Positions 29,841-40,847 of a stretch of DNA of 64,000 bases are shown one piece after another. The position numbers were made by a program, and so were the translations under genes. Under the pieces are notes generated by a model that made no database searches, was not told the origin of the DNA, and was given only the letters and a program-made list of their open reading frames with translations. The stretch comes from Paucilactobacillus vaccinostercus DSM 20634 (GTDB lineage: Bacteria > Bacillota > Bacilli > Lactobacillales > Lactobacillaceae), in NCBI RefSeq assembly GCF_001436295.1, contig NZ_AYYY01000063.1:69449-133448 (forward strand), read 5' to 3'. Each line of letters begins with the position of its first letter. Within the stretch, counting starts at the first letter, position 1.

Positions 29841-32690
29841 TTGGCAATTAACGACAAAATTAAAATTCACGGGGCTCGTGCACATAATCTACAAAATATT
29901 GATGTGACGATTCCGAAAAATAAATTGGTTGTGGTAACGGGCTTATCCGGCTCTGGTAAGAGTTCGTTGGCGTTTGATACATTGTATGCGGAGGGACAAC
30001 GACGGTACGTTGAGAGTCTGTCTGCGTATGCGCGTCAATTTCTGGGGCAAATGGATAAACCGGATGTCGATTCGATTGACGGTTTGTCACCAGCGATCTC
30101 GATTGATCAAAAAACGACATCCAAAAATCCGCGTTCGACGGTTGGAACGGTTACCGAAATCAACGATTATCTGCGATTGCTTTGGGCACGGGTTGGAACG
30201 CCAATCTGTCCTAATGATGGCACTCCGATTACGAGTCAGTCACCAGAACAAATGGTCGATCGGGTCCTAGAGCTACCCGAACGAACTAAGCTACAAATAC
30301 TGTCACCAATCGTCCGAGATAAAAAGGGCGGTCAAAAGAAGAATTTCGAAAAAATTAAACGTGAGGGTTTTATTCGGGTTCGAGTTGATGGTGAGATTTA
30401 CGACATTGATGAGGTACCAGAACTTAATAAAAATCAAAAGCATAGTGTTGATATTGTGATTGATCGGATCGTGGTGAAATCTGGGATTCGGTCGCGGCTA
30501 TTCGATTCATTTGAAGCGGCCTTGCGGTTAAGTGATGGATATGCGACTGCTGATATTATTGGCGGAGATTCCCTGGCCTTTTCGGAGCATTATGCCTGCC
30601 CAATTTGTGGATTTACGGTTGGTGAAATGGAACCGCGGTTGTTTTCATTCAATGCACCATTAGGCGCTTGTCCTGAATGTGAAGGCCTGGGGATGAAGTT
30701 GGAAGTGGACGAAGATCTCGTGATTCCTGATCGTAATAAGACCCTTAACGAAGGGGCTTTACTACCTTGGAATCCGATTTCGTCACAGTATTATCCTGAA
30801 ATGCTCCGCCAATTTGCTGAGCAAAATGACATTGACATGGATACACCATTTGAAGATCTGCCACAAAAACAACAATCAATGGTACTGTATGGGAACGGTG
30901 AAACACCCTTTCATTTTCACTATGAAAATGAATTTGGCGGGGTTCGTGATGTGGATGCCACTTTTGAAGGTGTTGTGAATAACGTTGAACGACGTTATAA
31001 GGAAACCAACTCGGATTTCACTCGCGATCAAATGCGGAAATATATGACTGAGTTAACTTGTCAAACTTGTCATGGATACCGGCTCAATCGGCAGGCCCTA
31101 AGTGTCAAAATTGACGGATTGCATATTGGCCAGATCTCTGACGAACCAGTGAGTGACGAACTCCCCTTCTTTAAACAGGTCACATTATCGGAACAAAATG
31201 AAGTCATTGCTCGACCTATCATCAAGGAAATCGTAGATCGATTAGAGTTTTTACAAAACGTGGGTCTCGAATATCTGACGCTGAGTCGTTCGGCTAGAAC
31301 TTTATCCGGTGGTGAAGCACAACGAATTCGGTTGGCTACCCAAATTGGGTCAAATTTATCAGGGGTGATGTACATCTTAGATGAACCTTCAATTGGGTTA
31401 CATCAACGAGATAATGATCGTCTGATTGCATCGTTAAAGAAAATGCGTGATTTGGGGAACACCTTAATTATCGTTGAACATGATGAAGATACGATGCGGG
31501 CCGCGGATTATATCGTTGATATCGGTCCTGGTGCGGGCGATAATGGTGGTCAAGTAATGGCTGCCGGAACGCCGAAACAGGTGGCCAGATCGCGTAAGTC
31601 ACTAACGGGTCAGTATTTATCAGGGAAGAAATTTATCGAAGTCCCTGAAACAAGACGAGCGGGAAATGGCAAGAAATTAACATTAACTGGTGCGGCGGAA
31701 AATAACCTAAAGGGAATTACCGTTGATTTTCCATTAGGTAAGTTTGTGGCGGTTACTGGGGTATCTGGATCAGGTAAGTCAACCCTGGTCAACTCGATTC
31801 TTAAACGGGTTCTAGCACAAAAATTGAATCATAATTCTGAGAAACCTGGTAAGTACAAGACTATTCGCGGTGTTGAAAACATCGAAAAAGTAATTGATAT
31901 TGATCAGGCACCAATTGGTCGGACACCACGCAGTAATCCGGCAACGTATACTGGCGTTTTTGATGATATACGGGGACTCTTTGCACAAACCAATGCTGCC
32001 AAAATGCGCGGGTATTCAAAGGGCCGATTTAGTTTTAATGTGAAGGGCGGACGCTGTGAAGCCTGTCACGGGGATGGCATTTTGAAGATTGAAATGAACT
32101 TTCTACCCGATGTTTACGTTCCCTGTGAGGTTTGTAATGGCAAACGCTATAATTCAGAAACGCTGGAAGTGGAATATAAGGGTAAAAATATTGCCGACGT
32201 CCTTGATATGACGGTTAAAGAGGCATTGGAATTTTTCTCGGCCATTCCAAAAATTACGCGTAAGTTGCAAACGATTGTTGATGTGGGACTGGGCTATGTC
32301 AAAATGGGACAACCGGCCACCACACTATCCGGTGGGGAAGCACAACGCATGAAATTGGCGTCCGAACTGCACAAACAGTCTACCGGTAAAAGTTTTTATA
32401 TCTTAGATGAACCAACGACGGGCCTTCACACGGATGATATTCGGCGTTTGCTGGACGTTTTGCAGCGACTAGTCGACGCCGGTAACACGGTGCTTGTCAT
32501 TGAACATAACTTGGATGTCATCAAATCGGCAGACTGGTTGATCGATTTAGGACCGGAAGGCGGTGCAGGCGGCGGGCAAATTGTGGCCACTGGAACGCCG
32601 GAAACTGTTGGTGAAGTGAGTGAAAGTTACACAGGCCAATATCTTAAACCAATTTTGGAACGGGATAAGCAGCGACAGGTAAAATCATGA
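29841..32690 (+). CDS. uvrA: Excinuclease ABC subunit A
   Basis: DNA-damage-recognition ATPase of excision repair. The 949 residues have two ABC modules: Walker [39 protein letters not shown] near the start and [15 protein letters not shown] in the second half. Each has LSGGEAQR and a DEP Walker B. Cysteine pairs of the zinc modules are visible (CPICGF..CPEC and [14 protein letters not shown]). The TTG start has AGGAGG at 29827-29832. Co-transcribed with uvrB. Confidence 0.98.
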   Translation: MAINDKIKIHGARAHNLQNIDVTIPKNKLVVVTGLSGSGKSSLAFDTLYAEGQRRYVESLSAYARQFLGQMDKPDVDSIDGLSPAISIDQKTTSKNPRSTVGTVTEINDYLRLLWARVGTPICPNDGTPITSQSPEQMVDRVLELPERTKLQILSPIVRDKKGGQKKNFEKIKREGFIRVRVDGEIYDIDEVPELNKNQKHSVDIVIDRIVVKSGIRSRLFDSFEAALRLSDGYATADIIGGDSLAFSEHYACPICGFTVGEMEPRLFSFNAPLGACPECEGLGMKLEVDEDLVIPDRNKTLNEGALLPWNPISSQYYPEMLRQFAEQNDIDMDTPFEDLPQKQQSMVLYGNGETPFHFHYENEFGGVRDVDATFEGVVNNVERRYKETNSDFTRDQMRKYMTELTCQTCHGYRLNRQALSVKIDGLHIGQISDEPVSDELPFFKQVTLSEQNEVIARPIIKEIVDRLEFLQNVGLEYLTLSRSARTLSGGEAQRIRLATQIGSNLSGVMYILDEPSIGLHQRDNDRLIASLKKMRDLGNTLIIVEHDEDTMRAADYIVDIGPGAGDNGGQVMAAGTPKQVARSRKSLTGQYLSGKKFIEVPETRRAGNGKKLTLTGAAENNLKGITVDFPLGKFVAVTGVSGSGKSTLVNSILKRVLAQKLNHNSEKPGKYKTIRGVENIEKVIDIDQAPIGRTPRSNPATYTGVFDDIRGLFAQTNAAKMRGYSKGRFSFNVKGGRCEACHGDGILKIEMNFLPDVYVPCEVCNGKRYNSETLEVEYKGKNIADVLDMTVKEALEFFSAIPKITRKLQTIVDVGLGYVKMGQPATTLSGGEAQRMKLASELHKQSTGKSFYILDEPTTGLHTDDIRRLLDVLQRLVDAGNTVLVIEHNLDVIKSADWLIDLGPEGGAGGGQIVATGTPETVGEVSESYTGQYLKPILERDKQRQVKS

Positions 32691-32748
32691 TTGTGAGTCT
32701 CAATAGTGGTAGAATGAGTCACGTAAAATATTTTAAGGAGTGATTATT

Positions 32749-33219
32749 TTGGCAAAGGTAGAAAGCTTTCAGTTAGATCATACAAAGGTATTAGCACCAT
32801 ACGTACGATTAATCACGGTTGAAGAAGGCCCACAGGGTGATAAAATTTCAAACTTTGATTTACGATTAGTCCAACCAAATGAAAATGCGATTCCTACTGC
32901 AGGACTGCACACCATTGAACATATGCTTGCTGGATTGTTGCGGGATCGGATGGATGGCGTAATTGACTGCTCACCATTCGGTTGCCGGACAGGGTTCCAT
33001 TTAATTATGTGGGGTGAGCATGATACCACGGAAGTTGCTAAAGCGCTGAAATCGTCACTTGAATTTATTTCCACTGCTAAGTGGTCAGATGTTCAAGGAA
33101 CAACGATCGAGAGCTGTGGTAACTATCGTGACCATTCACTATTTTCCGCACAGGAATGGGCAAAGAAGATTTTGTCAGAAAAAATTTCTTCAGATCCATT
33201 TAAACGGGTCCTTGTATAA
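32749..33219 (+). CDS. luxS: S-ribosylhomocysteine lyase LuxS
   Basis: Cleaves S-ribosylhomocysteine to homocysteine and DPD, the AI-2 precursor. The 156 residues carry the metal ligands H54 and H58 (HTIEH), GCRTGFH, and the third ligand cysteine in [12 protein letters not shown]. The TTG at 32749 follows AAGGAG; an in-frame ATG at 32740 overlaps that site and is rejected. No pfs or metabolic partner lies adjacent. It is separated from argG by a terminator. Confidence 0.97.
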   Translation: MAKVESFQLDHTKVLAPYVRLITVEEGPQGDKISNFDLRLVQPNENAIPTAGLHTIEHMLAGLLRDRMDGVIDCSPFGCRTGFHLIMWGEHDTTEVAKALKSSLEFISTAKWSDVQGTTIESCGNYRDHSLFSAQEWAKKILSEKISSDPFKRVLV

Positions 33220-33237
33220 ATAGGAATAGCCAAAGAA

Positions 33238-33271
33238 GCCGTGAAAACATTCGTTTTCGCGGTATTTTTTT
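33238..33271 (+). terminator. Terminator after luxS
   Basis: CCGTGAAAAC pairs with GTTTTCGCGG, followed by seven T. Confidence 0.88.
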
Positions 33272-33311
33272 GCGATTTTATTCAAAATAAAATTCAATTC
33301 ATCCTGTTAAC

Positions 33312-33356
33312 TGAATAAAAATAACTTTTTTATTGTAAATAGTGTATAAATACTTG
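33312..33356 (+). promoter_or_regulatory. Candidate ARG boxes upstream of argG
   Basis: TGAATAAAAATAAC (33312-33325) and TGTATAAATACTTG (33343-33356) each match one half of the ArgR operator TGAAT-N4-ATTCA well and the other half poorly. They are 31 bp apart, and the second overlaps the -35. The region is AT-rich, so chance matches are a real risk. Confidence 0.3.
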
Positions 33357-33382
33357 CTTTTTAATGAAACCAATGCTAATAT
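33354..33382 (+). promoter_or_regulatory. argGH promoter
   Basis: TTGCTT-17-TAATAT lies 39 nt before argG. Confidence 0.7.
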
Positions 33383-33421
33383 ATGAAACATAATAAATGA
33401 CGAATAAGGGAGCAAGTAATT

Positions 33422-34642
33422 ATGGCAAATGAAAAAGTAGTTTTAGCCTATTCAGGCGGGTTAGATACATCAGTAGCGATTCCATGGTTGAAGGACAAGG
33501 GTTATGACGTTGTAGCAGTTTGTATCAATGTCGGTGAAAAAGGCAAAGATTACGGTTTCGTTCATGATAAAGCGTTGAAAGTTGGCGCAACCAAAGCGTA
33601 TGTGATCGACGCACGTGAAGAATTTGCGAATGAATATGCATTAATCGCACTTCAAGGTCATACGTTATACGAAGGCATTTATCCATTGCTTTCAGCACTA
33701 TCACGGCCATTGATTTCAAAGAAGTTGGTAGAAATTGCGAAGCAGGAGGGGGCTACGGCAGTGGCCCATGGCTGTACTGGAAAAGGAAACGATCAGGTTC
33801 GTTTTGAAGTCGCCATTCATGCTTTAGCACCGGAATTAAAAATTGAAGCACCGATTCGTGACTGGCACTGGTCACGGGAAGAAGAAATCGAATATGCGAA
33901 GGAACACAATGTACCCGTTCCGATCGATTTGGATAGCCCATACTCAATTGATCAAAACCTGTGGGGACGTGCCAATGAATGTGGCGTCCTAGAAGATCCT
34001 TGGGCTGCTGCACCAGAAGATGCATTTGATTTGACCAATGCGCTCGAAAATACACCTGACGAACCCGATGAAATTACAATTGATTTTGAACAGGGTGTGC
34101 CAGTTGCGCTGAATGGGACAAAGTATGCCTTATCTGATTTAATTATTAAGATCGAGGCATTAGCTGGCAAGCACGGTATTGGACGAATTGATCACATTGA
34201 AAACCGGTTAGTTGGCATCAAGTCTCGTGAAGTCTATGAGGCACCAGCGGCAGCCGTATTGATGCACGCTCATAAAGATTTGGAAGATCTGACATTCGAA
34301 CGGGATTTAGCGCACTTTAAGCCCATTATCGAACAAAAGCTGGCGGACACCATTTACAATGCATTATGGTTCTCACCGCTCATGTCAGCCATGATTGCGT
34401 TCCTAAAGGATACCCAAAAGGTTGTGAATGGAACCGTTCGTTTGAAACTCTTCAAGGGCAATGTCATTACGCAAGGACGGAAATCGGCAAATTCACTTTA
34501 TAATAAGAATTTGGCAACGTACACGTCTGCCGATGAATTTGATCAACAAGCTGCTGTTGGCTTTATTAAGCTTTGGGGCCTACCAACACAGGTTTACGCG
34601 CAGGTTCAAGAGAAGGCAAAACAGGAAAAGGACGGCATTTAA
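33422..34642 (+). CDS. argG: Argininosuccinate synthase
   Basis: Condenses citrulline and aspartate with ATP to argininosuccinate. The 406 residues begin with the ATP-pyrophosphatase P-loop [28 protein letters not shown] and [12 protein letters not shown] follow, all diagnostic. AGGGAG precedes the ATG. The 3-nt gap to argH marks a two-gene operon. The earlier arginine genes are not here, so the strain may rely on citrulline or on genes elsewhere. Confidence 0.98.
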   Translation: MANEKVVLAYSGGLDTSVAIPWLKDKGYDVVAVCINVGEKGKDYGFVHDKALKVGATKAYVIDAREEFANEYALIALQGHTLYEGIYPLLSALSRPLISKKLVEIAKQEGATAVAHGCTGKGNDQVRFEVAIHALAPELKIEAPIRDWHWSREEEIEYAKEHNVPVPIDLDSPYSIDQNLWGRANECGVLEDPWAAAPEDAFDLTNALENTPDEPDEITIDFEQGVPVALNGTKYALSDLIIKIEALAGKHGIGRIDHIENRLVGIKSREVYEAPAAAVLMHAHKDLEDLTFERDLAHFKPIIEQKLADTIYNALWFSPLMSAMIAFLKDTQKVVNGTVRLKLFKGNVITQGRKSANSLYNKNLATYTSADEFDQQAAVGFIKLWGLPTQVYAQVQEKAKQEKDGI

Positions 34643-34645
34643 TCT

Positions 34646-36034
34646 ATGAGTACTGAGAAATTATGGGGTGGTCGGTTTACCCAAAAAGCCGCTCACTGGG
34701 TTGACGAATTTGGTGCGTCAATTCCATTTGATCAAGAATTAGCTGATGAAGACTTACAAGGATCATTGGCACACGTTAAGATGCTCAAGCAAACTGGTAT
34801 TTTATCAGCAGCGGATGCTGATAAAATTGTGGCTGGTTTGGAGAGCCTTGTGCAACAATTACACGCGGGCAAACTAGAATTTTCGGTTGAAAATGAAGAT
34901 ATTCATTTGAATCTGGAAAAGATTCTAACTGACCAAATTGGCCCCGTTGCTGGTAAGTTACACACCGCGCGAAGTCGAAATGATCAAGTGGCAACTGATT
35001 TTCATCTCTACGTCAAGAACCAAATTCCTCAGGTAATTCATGAATTAACGCATTTACAGCAGGTATTGGTTGACCTGGCAAAAGATAATGTGGAAACCAT
35101 TATGCCCGGATACACGCATTTACAGCATGCACAACCAATTTCGTATGCACACTACTTGTTAGCCTATTTTGATATGTTCCAGCGAGATGTTGAGCGGTTC
35201 CAGTTCAATTTAAAACATACTGATATTTTACCGTTGGGGGCAGCTGCCTTAGCTGGTACGACGTTTCCAATTGATCGAGAATTTAGTGCACAAGAATTGG
35301 GCTTTGGCGATGTCTATCACAACAGTTTAGACGCGGTATCTGATCGTGATTTTGCGCTCGAATTTCTGAGTAATTCGGCCATTATGATGATGCATCTGTC
35401 GCGGTTTTGTGAGGAGATTATCCTTTGGTGTAGTTATGAGTTTAACTATTTAGAATTATCCGATCAGTATTCGACAGGTAGTTCAATTATGCCGCAAAAG
35501 AAGAATCCTGATATGGCAGAGTTAATTCGTGGTAAGAGTGGTCGGGTGATTGGAAACCTGATGGGGCTGTTAACGGTTATGAAGTCGTTACCACTGGCCT
35601 ATAATAAGGATTTGCAAGAGGATAAGGAAGGCGTTTTTGATACAGTTAAGACCGTTATGCCCAGTCTGAAAATCTTTGCGGAAATGTTGGCAACCGCGCA
35701 TATCCATAAGGAAAAGATGGAGCAGGCGACACAAAATGATTTTTCTAACGCCACTGAGTTAGCCGATTACTTGGCCAGCAAGGGGATTCCATTTCGGCAA
35801 GCGCATGAAATTGTTGGTAAGTTAGTGCTAGAAGGCTTGCAGACTGGTAAACGATTGCAAGACATCACGTTGGCTGAATATCAAAAAATTTCACCACTGA
35901 TTGAAGAAGATGTGTATCATGATCTGGAGAGTAAGGTTGCTGTTGAGCGACGTAACTCACTCGGTGGAACCGGGTTTGCACAAATTAAACAAAATTTAGT
36001 ACGGGCACAGCAATTAATTAATGAGCACAACTAA
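34646..36034 (+). CDS. argH: Argininosuccinate lyase
   Basis: Splits argininosuccinate into arginine and fumarate. The 462 residues show [53 protein letters not shown] and the fumarase/aspartase-superfamily signature [12 protein letters not shown] with the catalytic serine. It directly follows argG and ends at a strong terminator. Confidence 0.98.
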   Translation: MSTEKLWGGRFTQKAAHWVDEFGASIPFDQELADEDLQGSLAHVKMLKQTGILSAADADKIVAGLESLVQQLHAGKLEFSVENEDIHLNLEKILTDQIGPVAGKLHTARSRNDQVATDFHLYVKNQIPQVIHELTHLQQVLVDLAKDNVETIMPGYTHLQHAQPISYAHYLLAYFDMFQRDVERFQFNLKHTDILPLGAAALAGTTFPIDREFSAQELGFGDVYHNSLDAVSDRDFALEFLSNSAIMMMHLSRFCEEIILWCSYEFNYLELSDQYSTGSSIMPQKKNPDMAELIRGKSGRVIGNLMGLLTVMKSLPLAYNKDLQEDKEGVFDTVKTVMPSLKIFAEMLATAHIHKEKMEQATQNDFSNATELADYLASKGIPFRQAHEIVGKLVLEGLQTGKRLQDITLAEYQKISPLIEEDVYHDLESKVAVERRNSLGGTGFAQIKQNLVRAQQLINEHN

Positions 36035-36050
36035 AACGATTTCGAGTCAT

Positions 36051-36080
36051 AGAGGCTGGGGAAAAACTCCCAGCCTCTTT
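36051..36080 (+). terminator. Terminator after argH
   Basis: AGAGGCTGGG and CCCAGCCTCT form a perfect 10-bp stem around an A-rich loop, followed by TTTC. It is also the first hairpin of the structured repeat described next. Confidence 0.85.
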
Positions 36081-36229
36081 CTGTCTCCGAACTTTAATAG
36101 CCGAAATCGGGGAAAAAAGGCTGACTTCTCCGCTTAGCTACGAAAACCAAACGATTCAAAGTACGAATCATTCGGATTTCTAGGCTATGCTCGAAGTCAA
36201 AACGCCTTTTTGCCCACTCTCATTTCCTA
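36051..36229 (+). repeat. Structured intergenic repeat element (probable)
   Basis: The argH terminator hairpin is followed by a second foldable unit. ATAGCC-GAAATC (36097-36108) pairs with GATTTC-TA-GGCTAT (36175-36188), closing an arm that contains AACGATTC/GAATCATT (36150-36172). A very similar terminator-plus-structure arrangement is familiar to me from intergenic regions of other lactobacilli, which suggests a dispersed element; the copy number cannot be judged from one window. Its right end coincides with the probable IS insertion point. It accounts for half of the 361-bp gene-free stretch after argH. Confidence 0.5.
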
Positions 36230-36395
36230 CGATTAGTCAAGAGCCTATTTTGAATTTCAGTATCGCCTTAACGTCGTAGATCATACTGTGGGTAAATTGC
36301 TGGATAGTTTTGAAAATTGCATATACCAAATAAACCTCAATATTATTCTTTAAAAATATTGAAGAATGAGCTATTATGCAACTGTGGAGTATCTA
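36230..36395 (-). ncRNA. Candidate guide (seek/bridge) RNA region of the IS
   Basis: Non-coding right end between the transposase stop and the probable IS boundary. It can form hairpins such as CAATATT/AATATTG and GGAGTA/TACTCC (36386-36402, over the stop codon). IS1111-type elements encode their target-choosing RNA here. No RNA was demonstrated and I could not match its loops to target and donor by eye. Confidence 0.3.
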
Positions 36396-37616
36396 TTACT
36401 CCTGAACATTATTGGACTTCGAGTCCGTGTACGCGTAGACGTACTTAGTGCCAGCCATTGTCATGGCATAGAGGCACTTCAGTGTCCTGTTCATACAGGC
36501 AACTATGGCGACCTTATCTCTTTTGGGGATAGGTCGTTTTTTTAGTCTGTAATAGTAATCAACGATATGGTTAGGCGCCGAAGCCTGTTGTCGAATCATA
36601 TTACGAACTATCAAGTAAACAAGCGCTCTCGCATGAGGATTACCACGTTTATTAATGTGGTCTTGACGTTGATATTGACCTGACTGGTAACGATTCAAAT
36701 CAATTCCAATATAGGCATTAAGTTGGTTGGCGTCGTCGAATCGGGTAATGTCACCTAACTCACCTAATAGTTGGGATGCCGATAGCGGCCCAATACCGGG
36801 CATCGAAATAAAAATTTGATATGCCGGTAAAGGATCAGATAACATCCGCATCTGATCAATTAATATCTCTTTTTGTTTAATTAAATCAATTAACTGCCGA
36901 CAATAGTACCGAACTTCTTGTACTTGAATACTATTGATGTCAGAGGCTGGATAGCTAATTTGCGCGAATGTTATTAATTTTTCGGCATATTTCAAACCTT
37001 TGGTTTTCGATAGCCGTTTATCAGTCTGCGACATCAATTTGTTTTTTAATTTTGTCCGTGAAAGCCCATGTACGGAATCAGGATGTGGAAACAGAAGAAT
37101 CACATTTAAAGCTAGTTTGGAAATTTTATTCTTAAATAACTGTTCTTCTTCAGGAAAGGTTTGTTCAAGCGCAGTGTATAGTTTGCCTTGCGCTAGTTTT
37201 ATATCGTTAGTAATCTGATCGCAAAACCGTGTCAGTTCACGAAGCTGTCGGTAATCTCTAGACCATATTTCAGTTTGACGATAATTATTTTCCGTGACCG
37301 AACGGGCAATTTTATGAGCGTCCAGTTGATCTGTTTTTACGCGTCGTAAATTTTCAGACCGAAGGTGTAGCTCCAATGGATTAAGTTGAGTATAAGGTAA
37401 ATGGTTGTCCTGGCAAAAACGAACTACTGGACGCGAATAAACCCCGGTTGCTTCAAAATACACTGCCGGATTATCTGCAGAATCTGTAACAGCTTTAAGG
37501 TGTTTAAACCCAACCTGATTATGAAGACAATCGAACTCATCCATACACTGCTTGTTTCGATACCAGACAACATAGCTATGATTTTTTGAAACATCTAGTG
37601 CAATTACATCTGACAA
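36396..37616 (-). CDS. IS110-family transposase
   Basis: RuvC-like DEDD recombinase of IS110/IS1111 elements. The N-terminal catalytic domain has D in ALDVSKNHSYVVWY, E in VYFEATGVYSRPV, and the paired D of KTDQLDAHKIA. The C-terminal transposase-20 domain has SMPGIGPLSASQLLGELGDITRFDDANQLNAYIGI and the basic HINKRGNPHARALVY. At 406 residues it appears intact. I start it at TTG 37616, behind AAAGGAAGCG. In-frame ATG codons at 37655 and 37667 are possible but have no ribosome site. It is the only mobile gene in the window. Confidence 0.93.
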   Translation of the reverse strand: MSDVIALDVSKNHSYVVWYRNKQCMDEFDCLHNQVGFKHLKAVTDSADNPAVYFEATGVYSRPVVRFCQDNHLPYTQLNPLELHLRSENLRRVKTDQLDAHKIARSVTENNYRQTEIWSRDYRQLRELTRFCDQITNDIKLAQGKLYTALEQTFPEEEQLFKNKISKLALNVILLFPHPDSVHGLSRTKLKNKLMSQTDKRLSKTKGLKYAEKLITFAQISYPASDINSIQVQEVRYYCRQLIDLIKQKEILIDQMRMLSDPLPAYQIFISMPGIGPLSASQLLGELGDITRFDDANQLNAYIGIDLNRYQSGQYQRQDHINKRGNPHARALVYLIVRNMIRQQASAPNHIVDYYYRLKKRPIPKRDKVAIVACMNRTLKCLYAMTMAGTKYVYAYTDSKSNNVQE

Positions 37617-37814
37617 AATATCGCTTCCTTTAAAAAATTTGAAGTTATTACTCATCACATTCAACACGACATATCATTTCCTATACACGACCTCTAGGGC
37701 CCTCAATCTTAAATCATATTTATGCGTTGAAAATGACGAAAACCATTTTATATTACGAACTCGAAGTCCCAGAGAGTATGGACGGTTTTAACTTCATTTT
37801 CAGTGTAAACAAAA

Positions 37815-37856
37815 AGTTCTGATATGAAATGATTACTATCATTTCATATCAGAACT
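37815..37856. terminator. Perfect 18-bp inverted repeat upstream of rapZ
   Basis: AGTTCTGATATGAAATGA and its exact complement are separated by 6 nt. On the minus strand the stem is followed by TTTTTG; on the plus strand T8 follows 11 nt later. It is probably a terminator facing the IS, possibly bidirectional. With the IS left end it accounts for most of the 340-bp gap before rapZ. Confidence 0.55.
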
Positions 37857-37890
37857 AATCTTAGATTGTTTTTTTTGATTTAAATGGGTG

Positions 37891-37924
37891 TTAATGAGAA
37901 ATGACACGCCTGGTATGATACAAT
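37891..37924 (+). promoter_or_regulatory. rapZ-yvcK-whiA promoter
   Basis: An extended -10 TGG-TATGAT with a weak TTAATG -35 at 17 bp; an overlapping TACAAT is an alternative -10. It lies 33 nt before rapZ. Confidence 0.5.
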
Positions 37925-37956
37925 GGAACGAATGAGTTAATTCGGGAGGCAAAATT

Positions 37957-38841
37957 GTGGCAAAAAAACTACAAGTCGTAATTGTAACGGGAATGAGTGG
38001 TGCCGGTAAAACCGTCGCTGTGCAAAGTTTTGAAGATTTAGGTTATTTTGTTGTGGATAACATGTTGCCGAATTTGATGGTACGGTTCTTAGACATTATT
38101 GAAGAAGATGGGGATATTTCGAAGGTCGCACTCGTTATGGATCTTCGTTCAAAAGGATTCTATGACTTGGTAGTGCCAACGTTGGATAAGTTGAAGAATC
38201 GACCCGATACGGCGTTACAGATCTTATTTCTTGAAGCAAGTGATGAAGAACTCGTTTCACGATATAAAGAAACGCGGCGGGCACACCCACTGGCACCACA
38301 GGGACGGGTCTTATCAGGCATTATCAAAGAACGTGATATGTTGAGTGAGATCCGGGATCGGGCAACGATCACAATTGATACGTCCAATCTGACACCACGA
38401 AGCTTGCGACAACGAATCGGGGAGTTTTTTAATCAGGATCATGCGACGACATTTCATGTGGAAGTGATGTCGTTTGGGTTTAAGTATGGGCTACCGCTTG
38501 ATGCGGATATTGTGATGGACGTCCGCTTTTTGCCAAATCCGTATTATATCCCCGAGTTAAAGGCGTTGACGGGTGAAGATCAGCCAGTGCGTGATTATGT
38601 TTTTGCACAGCCCCGCGCACAACAATTTTACGATCAATTTAAGAGTTTAATTTTGAATATCCTTCCGGGCTATGTTAAGGAAGGAAAAACAAATCTTACA
38701 ATCGCAATTGGCTGTACGGGTGGTCAACACCGGTCGGTTGCAATTGCCAATCAAATTGCACAGGACGTTCGTGAGCAATACGTCGTAAACGTTACCCACC
38801 GGGACGTTGCAAAGAGAAAGGAGACTACCAACCGGTCATGA
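37957..38841 (+). CDS. rapZ: RNase adapter protein RapZ
   Basis: P-loop nucleotide-binding protein (YvcJ in Bacillus). In E. coli RapZ guides RNase E to GlmZ; in Gram-positives it has nucleotide-hydrolase activity and affects competence. The 294 residues have [27 protein letters not shown] at the N-terminus and the C-terminal [16 protein letters not shown]. The GTG start follows GGGAGG at 37944-37949. It overlaps yvcK by 4 nt in the conserved rapZ-yvcK-whiA order. Confidence 0.95.
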   Translation: MAKKLQVVIVTGMSGAGKTVAVQSFEDLGYFVVDNMLPNLMVRFLDIIEEDGDISKVALVMDLRSKGFYDLVVPTLDKLKNRPDTALQILFLEASDEELVSRYKETRRAHPLAPQGRVLSGIIKERDMLSEIRDRATITIDTSNLTPRSLRQRIGEFFNQDHATTFHVEVMSFGFKYGLPLDADIVMDVRFLPNPYYIPELKALTGEDQPVRDYVFAQPRAQQFYDQFKSLILNILPGYVKEGKTNLTIAIGCTGGQHRSVAIANQIAQDVREQYVVNVTHRDVAKRKETTNRS

Positions 38842-39833
38842 AAAATAAAAGAAGACAACCCCGAGTCGTTGTGATCGGTGGTGGGACAGGTCTCCCCGTC
38901 ATCTTACGGGGGTTACACAATAAAAACGTCGATATCACGGCCGTTGTGACGGTCGCTGATGACGGTGGCTCATCCGGAATTCTACGAAATTATATTAACG
39001 TGGTACCACCTGGAGATATTCGGAACGTGTTAGTTGCGTTGTCTGACTTGCCGCAACTAGAATTAGATGTTTTTCAGTACCGGTTTGAAAGTTCTGATAA
39101 GTTTTTAGCGGGCCACGCCATTGGAAATTTGATAATTGCGGCTTTGTCTGAGATGCATTCCGGAATTTTTGGGGCGGTTCAAGAACTTTCACAGATGATG
39201 AATATTCAAGGCCACGTCTATCCGGTGACGAATGAACCTCTAGTACTCAATGCCGAGTTCAAGGATGGAACGACGTTGAGTGGTGAATCTGAAATTACCG
39301 CGGCGCATAAGCCGATCGAGCGTGTGTGGGTAACACCATCTGATGATCAGGATGGGCACCAACCGGCAGCCGTGCCAGAAGTAATTGAGGCCATTATGAA
39401 CGCTGACCAAATTGTAATTGGACCCGGTAGTCTCTTTACCAGCATTTTACCGAATTTGATGATTGAAAATGTGGGTCGAGCAGTTTGTCAGACTAAGGCG
39501 GAAGTCATTTATATTTGTAATATCATGACGCAAAAGGGTGAAACAGATAACCTATCTGATGCCGATCATGTACGTATTTTAAATCGTCATCTCGGTCATA
39601 ATTTTGTGAATACGATTTTAGTCAATACCGAACCGGTCCCTGAAGATTACATGGATTTTCAGCGGTGGAATGAACTATCTAAGCCTGTTCGCCATGATTT
39701 TCAAGGATTACGAAAACAAGATGTATGCGTAATTTCAACTAATTTTTTGAAGTTACAGGATAATGGGGCGTTTCATGACAGCGAAAAAGTCGTTGAAGAA
39801 CTCATGAACCGACTCCAACAATCGCATGATTAG
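38838..39833 (+). CDS. yvcK: Gluconeogenesis factor YvcK
   Basis: CofD-like fold protein that binds UDP-GlcNAc and is required for normal cell shape during growth on gluconeogenic carbon. The 331 residues open with [19 protein letters not shown] and include [38 protein letters not shown], and [16 protein letters not shown]. The ATGA overlap with rapZ shows translational coupling. whiA follows 11 nt later. Confidence 0.95.
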   Translation: MKNKRRQPRVVVIGGGTGLPVILRGLHNKNVDITAVVTVADDGGSSGILRNYINVVPPGDIRNVLVALSDLPQLELDVFQYRFESSDKFLAGHAIGNLIIAALSEMHSGIFGAVQELSQMMNIQGHVYPVTNEPLVLNAEFKDGTTLSGESEITAAHKPIERVWVTPSDDQDGHQPAAVPEVIEAIMNADQIVIGPGSLFTSILPNLMIENVGRAVCQTKAEVIYICNIMTQKGETDNLSDADHVRILNRHLGHNFVNTILVNTEPVPEDYMDFQRWNELSKPVRHDFQGLRKQDVCVISTNFLKLQDNGAFHDSEKVVEELMNRLQQSHD

Positions 39834-39844
39834 GGGATGATGAG

Positions 39845-40795
39845 ATGTCATACGCAAGTGAAGTTAAAAAAGAACTAACGGGGCTGCAAGTCCATCTCAA
39901 CAACGCCAAAGCCGAGTTGATGGCCCTTATTCGGATGAACGGCAGCCTAAATATTGCTAATCATCAGTTAGTATTGAATGTACAAACCGAGAATCCAGCC
40001 ATTGCCCGTCGAATCTATCAATTGTTGAAAGATTTTTACCAGGCTGAAAGTGAGCTGGTGGTGCGGCGAAAAATGAAATTAAAGAAGAACAATCTGTACG
40101 TGGTACGGCTGCGGTATGATGCGGCTGAGATTCTCGATGATTTGGGAATCTTGCAAGGATTACAGATTAAGGAGCATGTACCGCTTGAATTGCTCAGTGA
40201 CGATGGCATGATTCGCTCGTATTTGCGGGGCGCATTTTTAGCTGGCGGGTCTGTTAATAATCCGGAAACGTCACGATACCATCTCGAAATCTATTCATTA
40301 TATGAAGAACATAATACGATGATTGCGGAAATGATGAACAAGTATAATCTGAATGCGCGGGTAACGAGCCGGCGCAGCGGGTTTATTGTCTACCTCAAGG
40401 AAGCCGAAAAGATTGCCGATTTTCTGTCACTAATTGGAGCAACGAGCGGCATGCTCCGGTTTGAGGATGTGCGGATTATGCGGGATATGCGTAATTCGGT
40501 TAACCGACTGGTGAACTGTGAAAATGCCAATATGGACAAAGTTGCGACGGCTTCAAATAAGCAGATTGAAAACATTCAGTTAATTGATTCAACAGTTGGG
40601 TTGGGGGTCCTTCCTCCTAAGCTGCGGGAGATTGCCGAGACGCGACTGCAACACCAAGAAGTGAGCCTAAAGGAACTGGGGGAACTGATTCCTGGAGGTC
40701 CCATTTCCAAGTCTGGTGTTAACCATCGATTGAGAAAAATTAATGCCTATGCTGAGAAGTTACGTACGGATCCAAATGCGGAAATTTCAGCCTAA
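39845..40795 (+). CDS. whiA: DNA-binding protein WhiA
   Basis: Conserved Gram-positive DNA-binding protein with an N-terminal domain related to LAGLIDADG endonucleases and a C-terminal helix-turn-helix. In Bacillus it affects division and chromosome segregation. The 316 residues start [13 protein letters not shown] and contain [24 protein letters not shown]. They end with the HTH region [35 protein letters not shown] precedes the ATG. Third gene of the rapZ operon. Confidence 0.96.
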   Translation: MSYASEVKKELTGLQVHLNNAKAELMALIRMNGSLNIANHQLVLNVQTENPAIARRIYQLLKDFYQAESELVVRRKMKLKKNNLYVVRLRYDAAEILDDLGILQGLQIKEHVPLELLSDDGMIRSYLRGAFLAGGSVNNPETSRYHLEIYSLYEEHNTMIAEMMNKYNLNARVTSRRSGFIVYLKEAEKIADFLSLIGATSGMLRFEDVRIMRDMRNSVNRLVNCENANMDKVATASNKQIENIQLIDSTVGLGVLPPKLREIAETRLQHQEVSLKELGELIPGGPISKSGVNHRLRKINAYAEKLRTDPNAEISA

Positions 40796-40796
40796 A

Positions 40797-40834
40797 AAAT
40801 AAGCCATGACTCTTTTGGAGAGTCGTGGCTTATT
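40797..40834. terminator. Bidirectional terminator between whiA and clpP
   Basis: AATAAGCCATGACTC pairs with GAGTCGTGGCTTATT, with A and T runs at the ends, between convergent genes. Confidence 0.85.
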
Positions 40835-40847
40835 TAGATGGTGATCA

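Larger units (their letters stand above)
36220..37683 (-). mobile_element. IS110-family insertion sequence (IS1111-like), probable extent
   Basis: The transposase gene is bracketed by a 10-bp direct repeat, TCATTTCCTA, at 36220-36229 and 37674-37683, 1,454 bp apart. That is the size of IS110/IS1111 elements, which insert by recombination at a short shared core and make no conventional target duplication. In element orientation there are about 60 nt before the gene and about 165 nt after it. A longer non-coding right end is typical of the IS1111 group and is where its guide RNA is encoded. The boundaries are inferred, the transposase is certain. Confidence 0.6.

Noticed and set aside
37617-37667. 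Upstream ATG starts of the IS110 transposase
   Set aside because: No ribosome site precedes them, while AAAGGAAGCG precedes the TTG at 37616. They cannot be fully excluded.
37815-37856. The 18-bp palindrome as terminal inverted repeat of the IS
   Set aside because: IS110 elements lack such terminal repeats, and no partner copy exists on the other side of the transposase.
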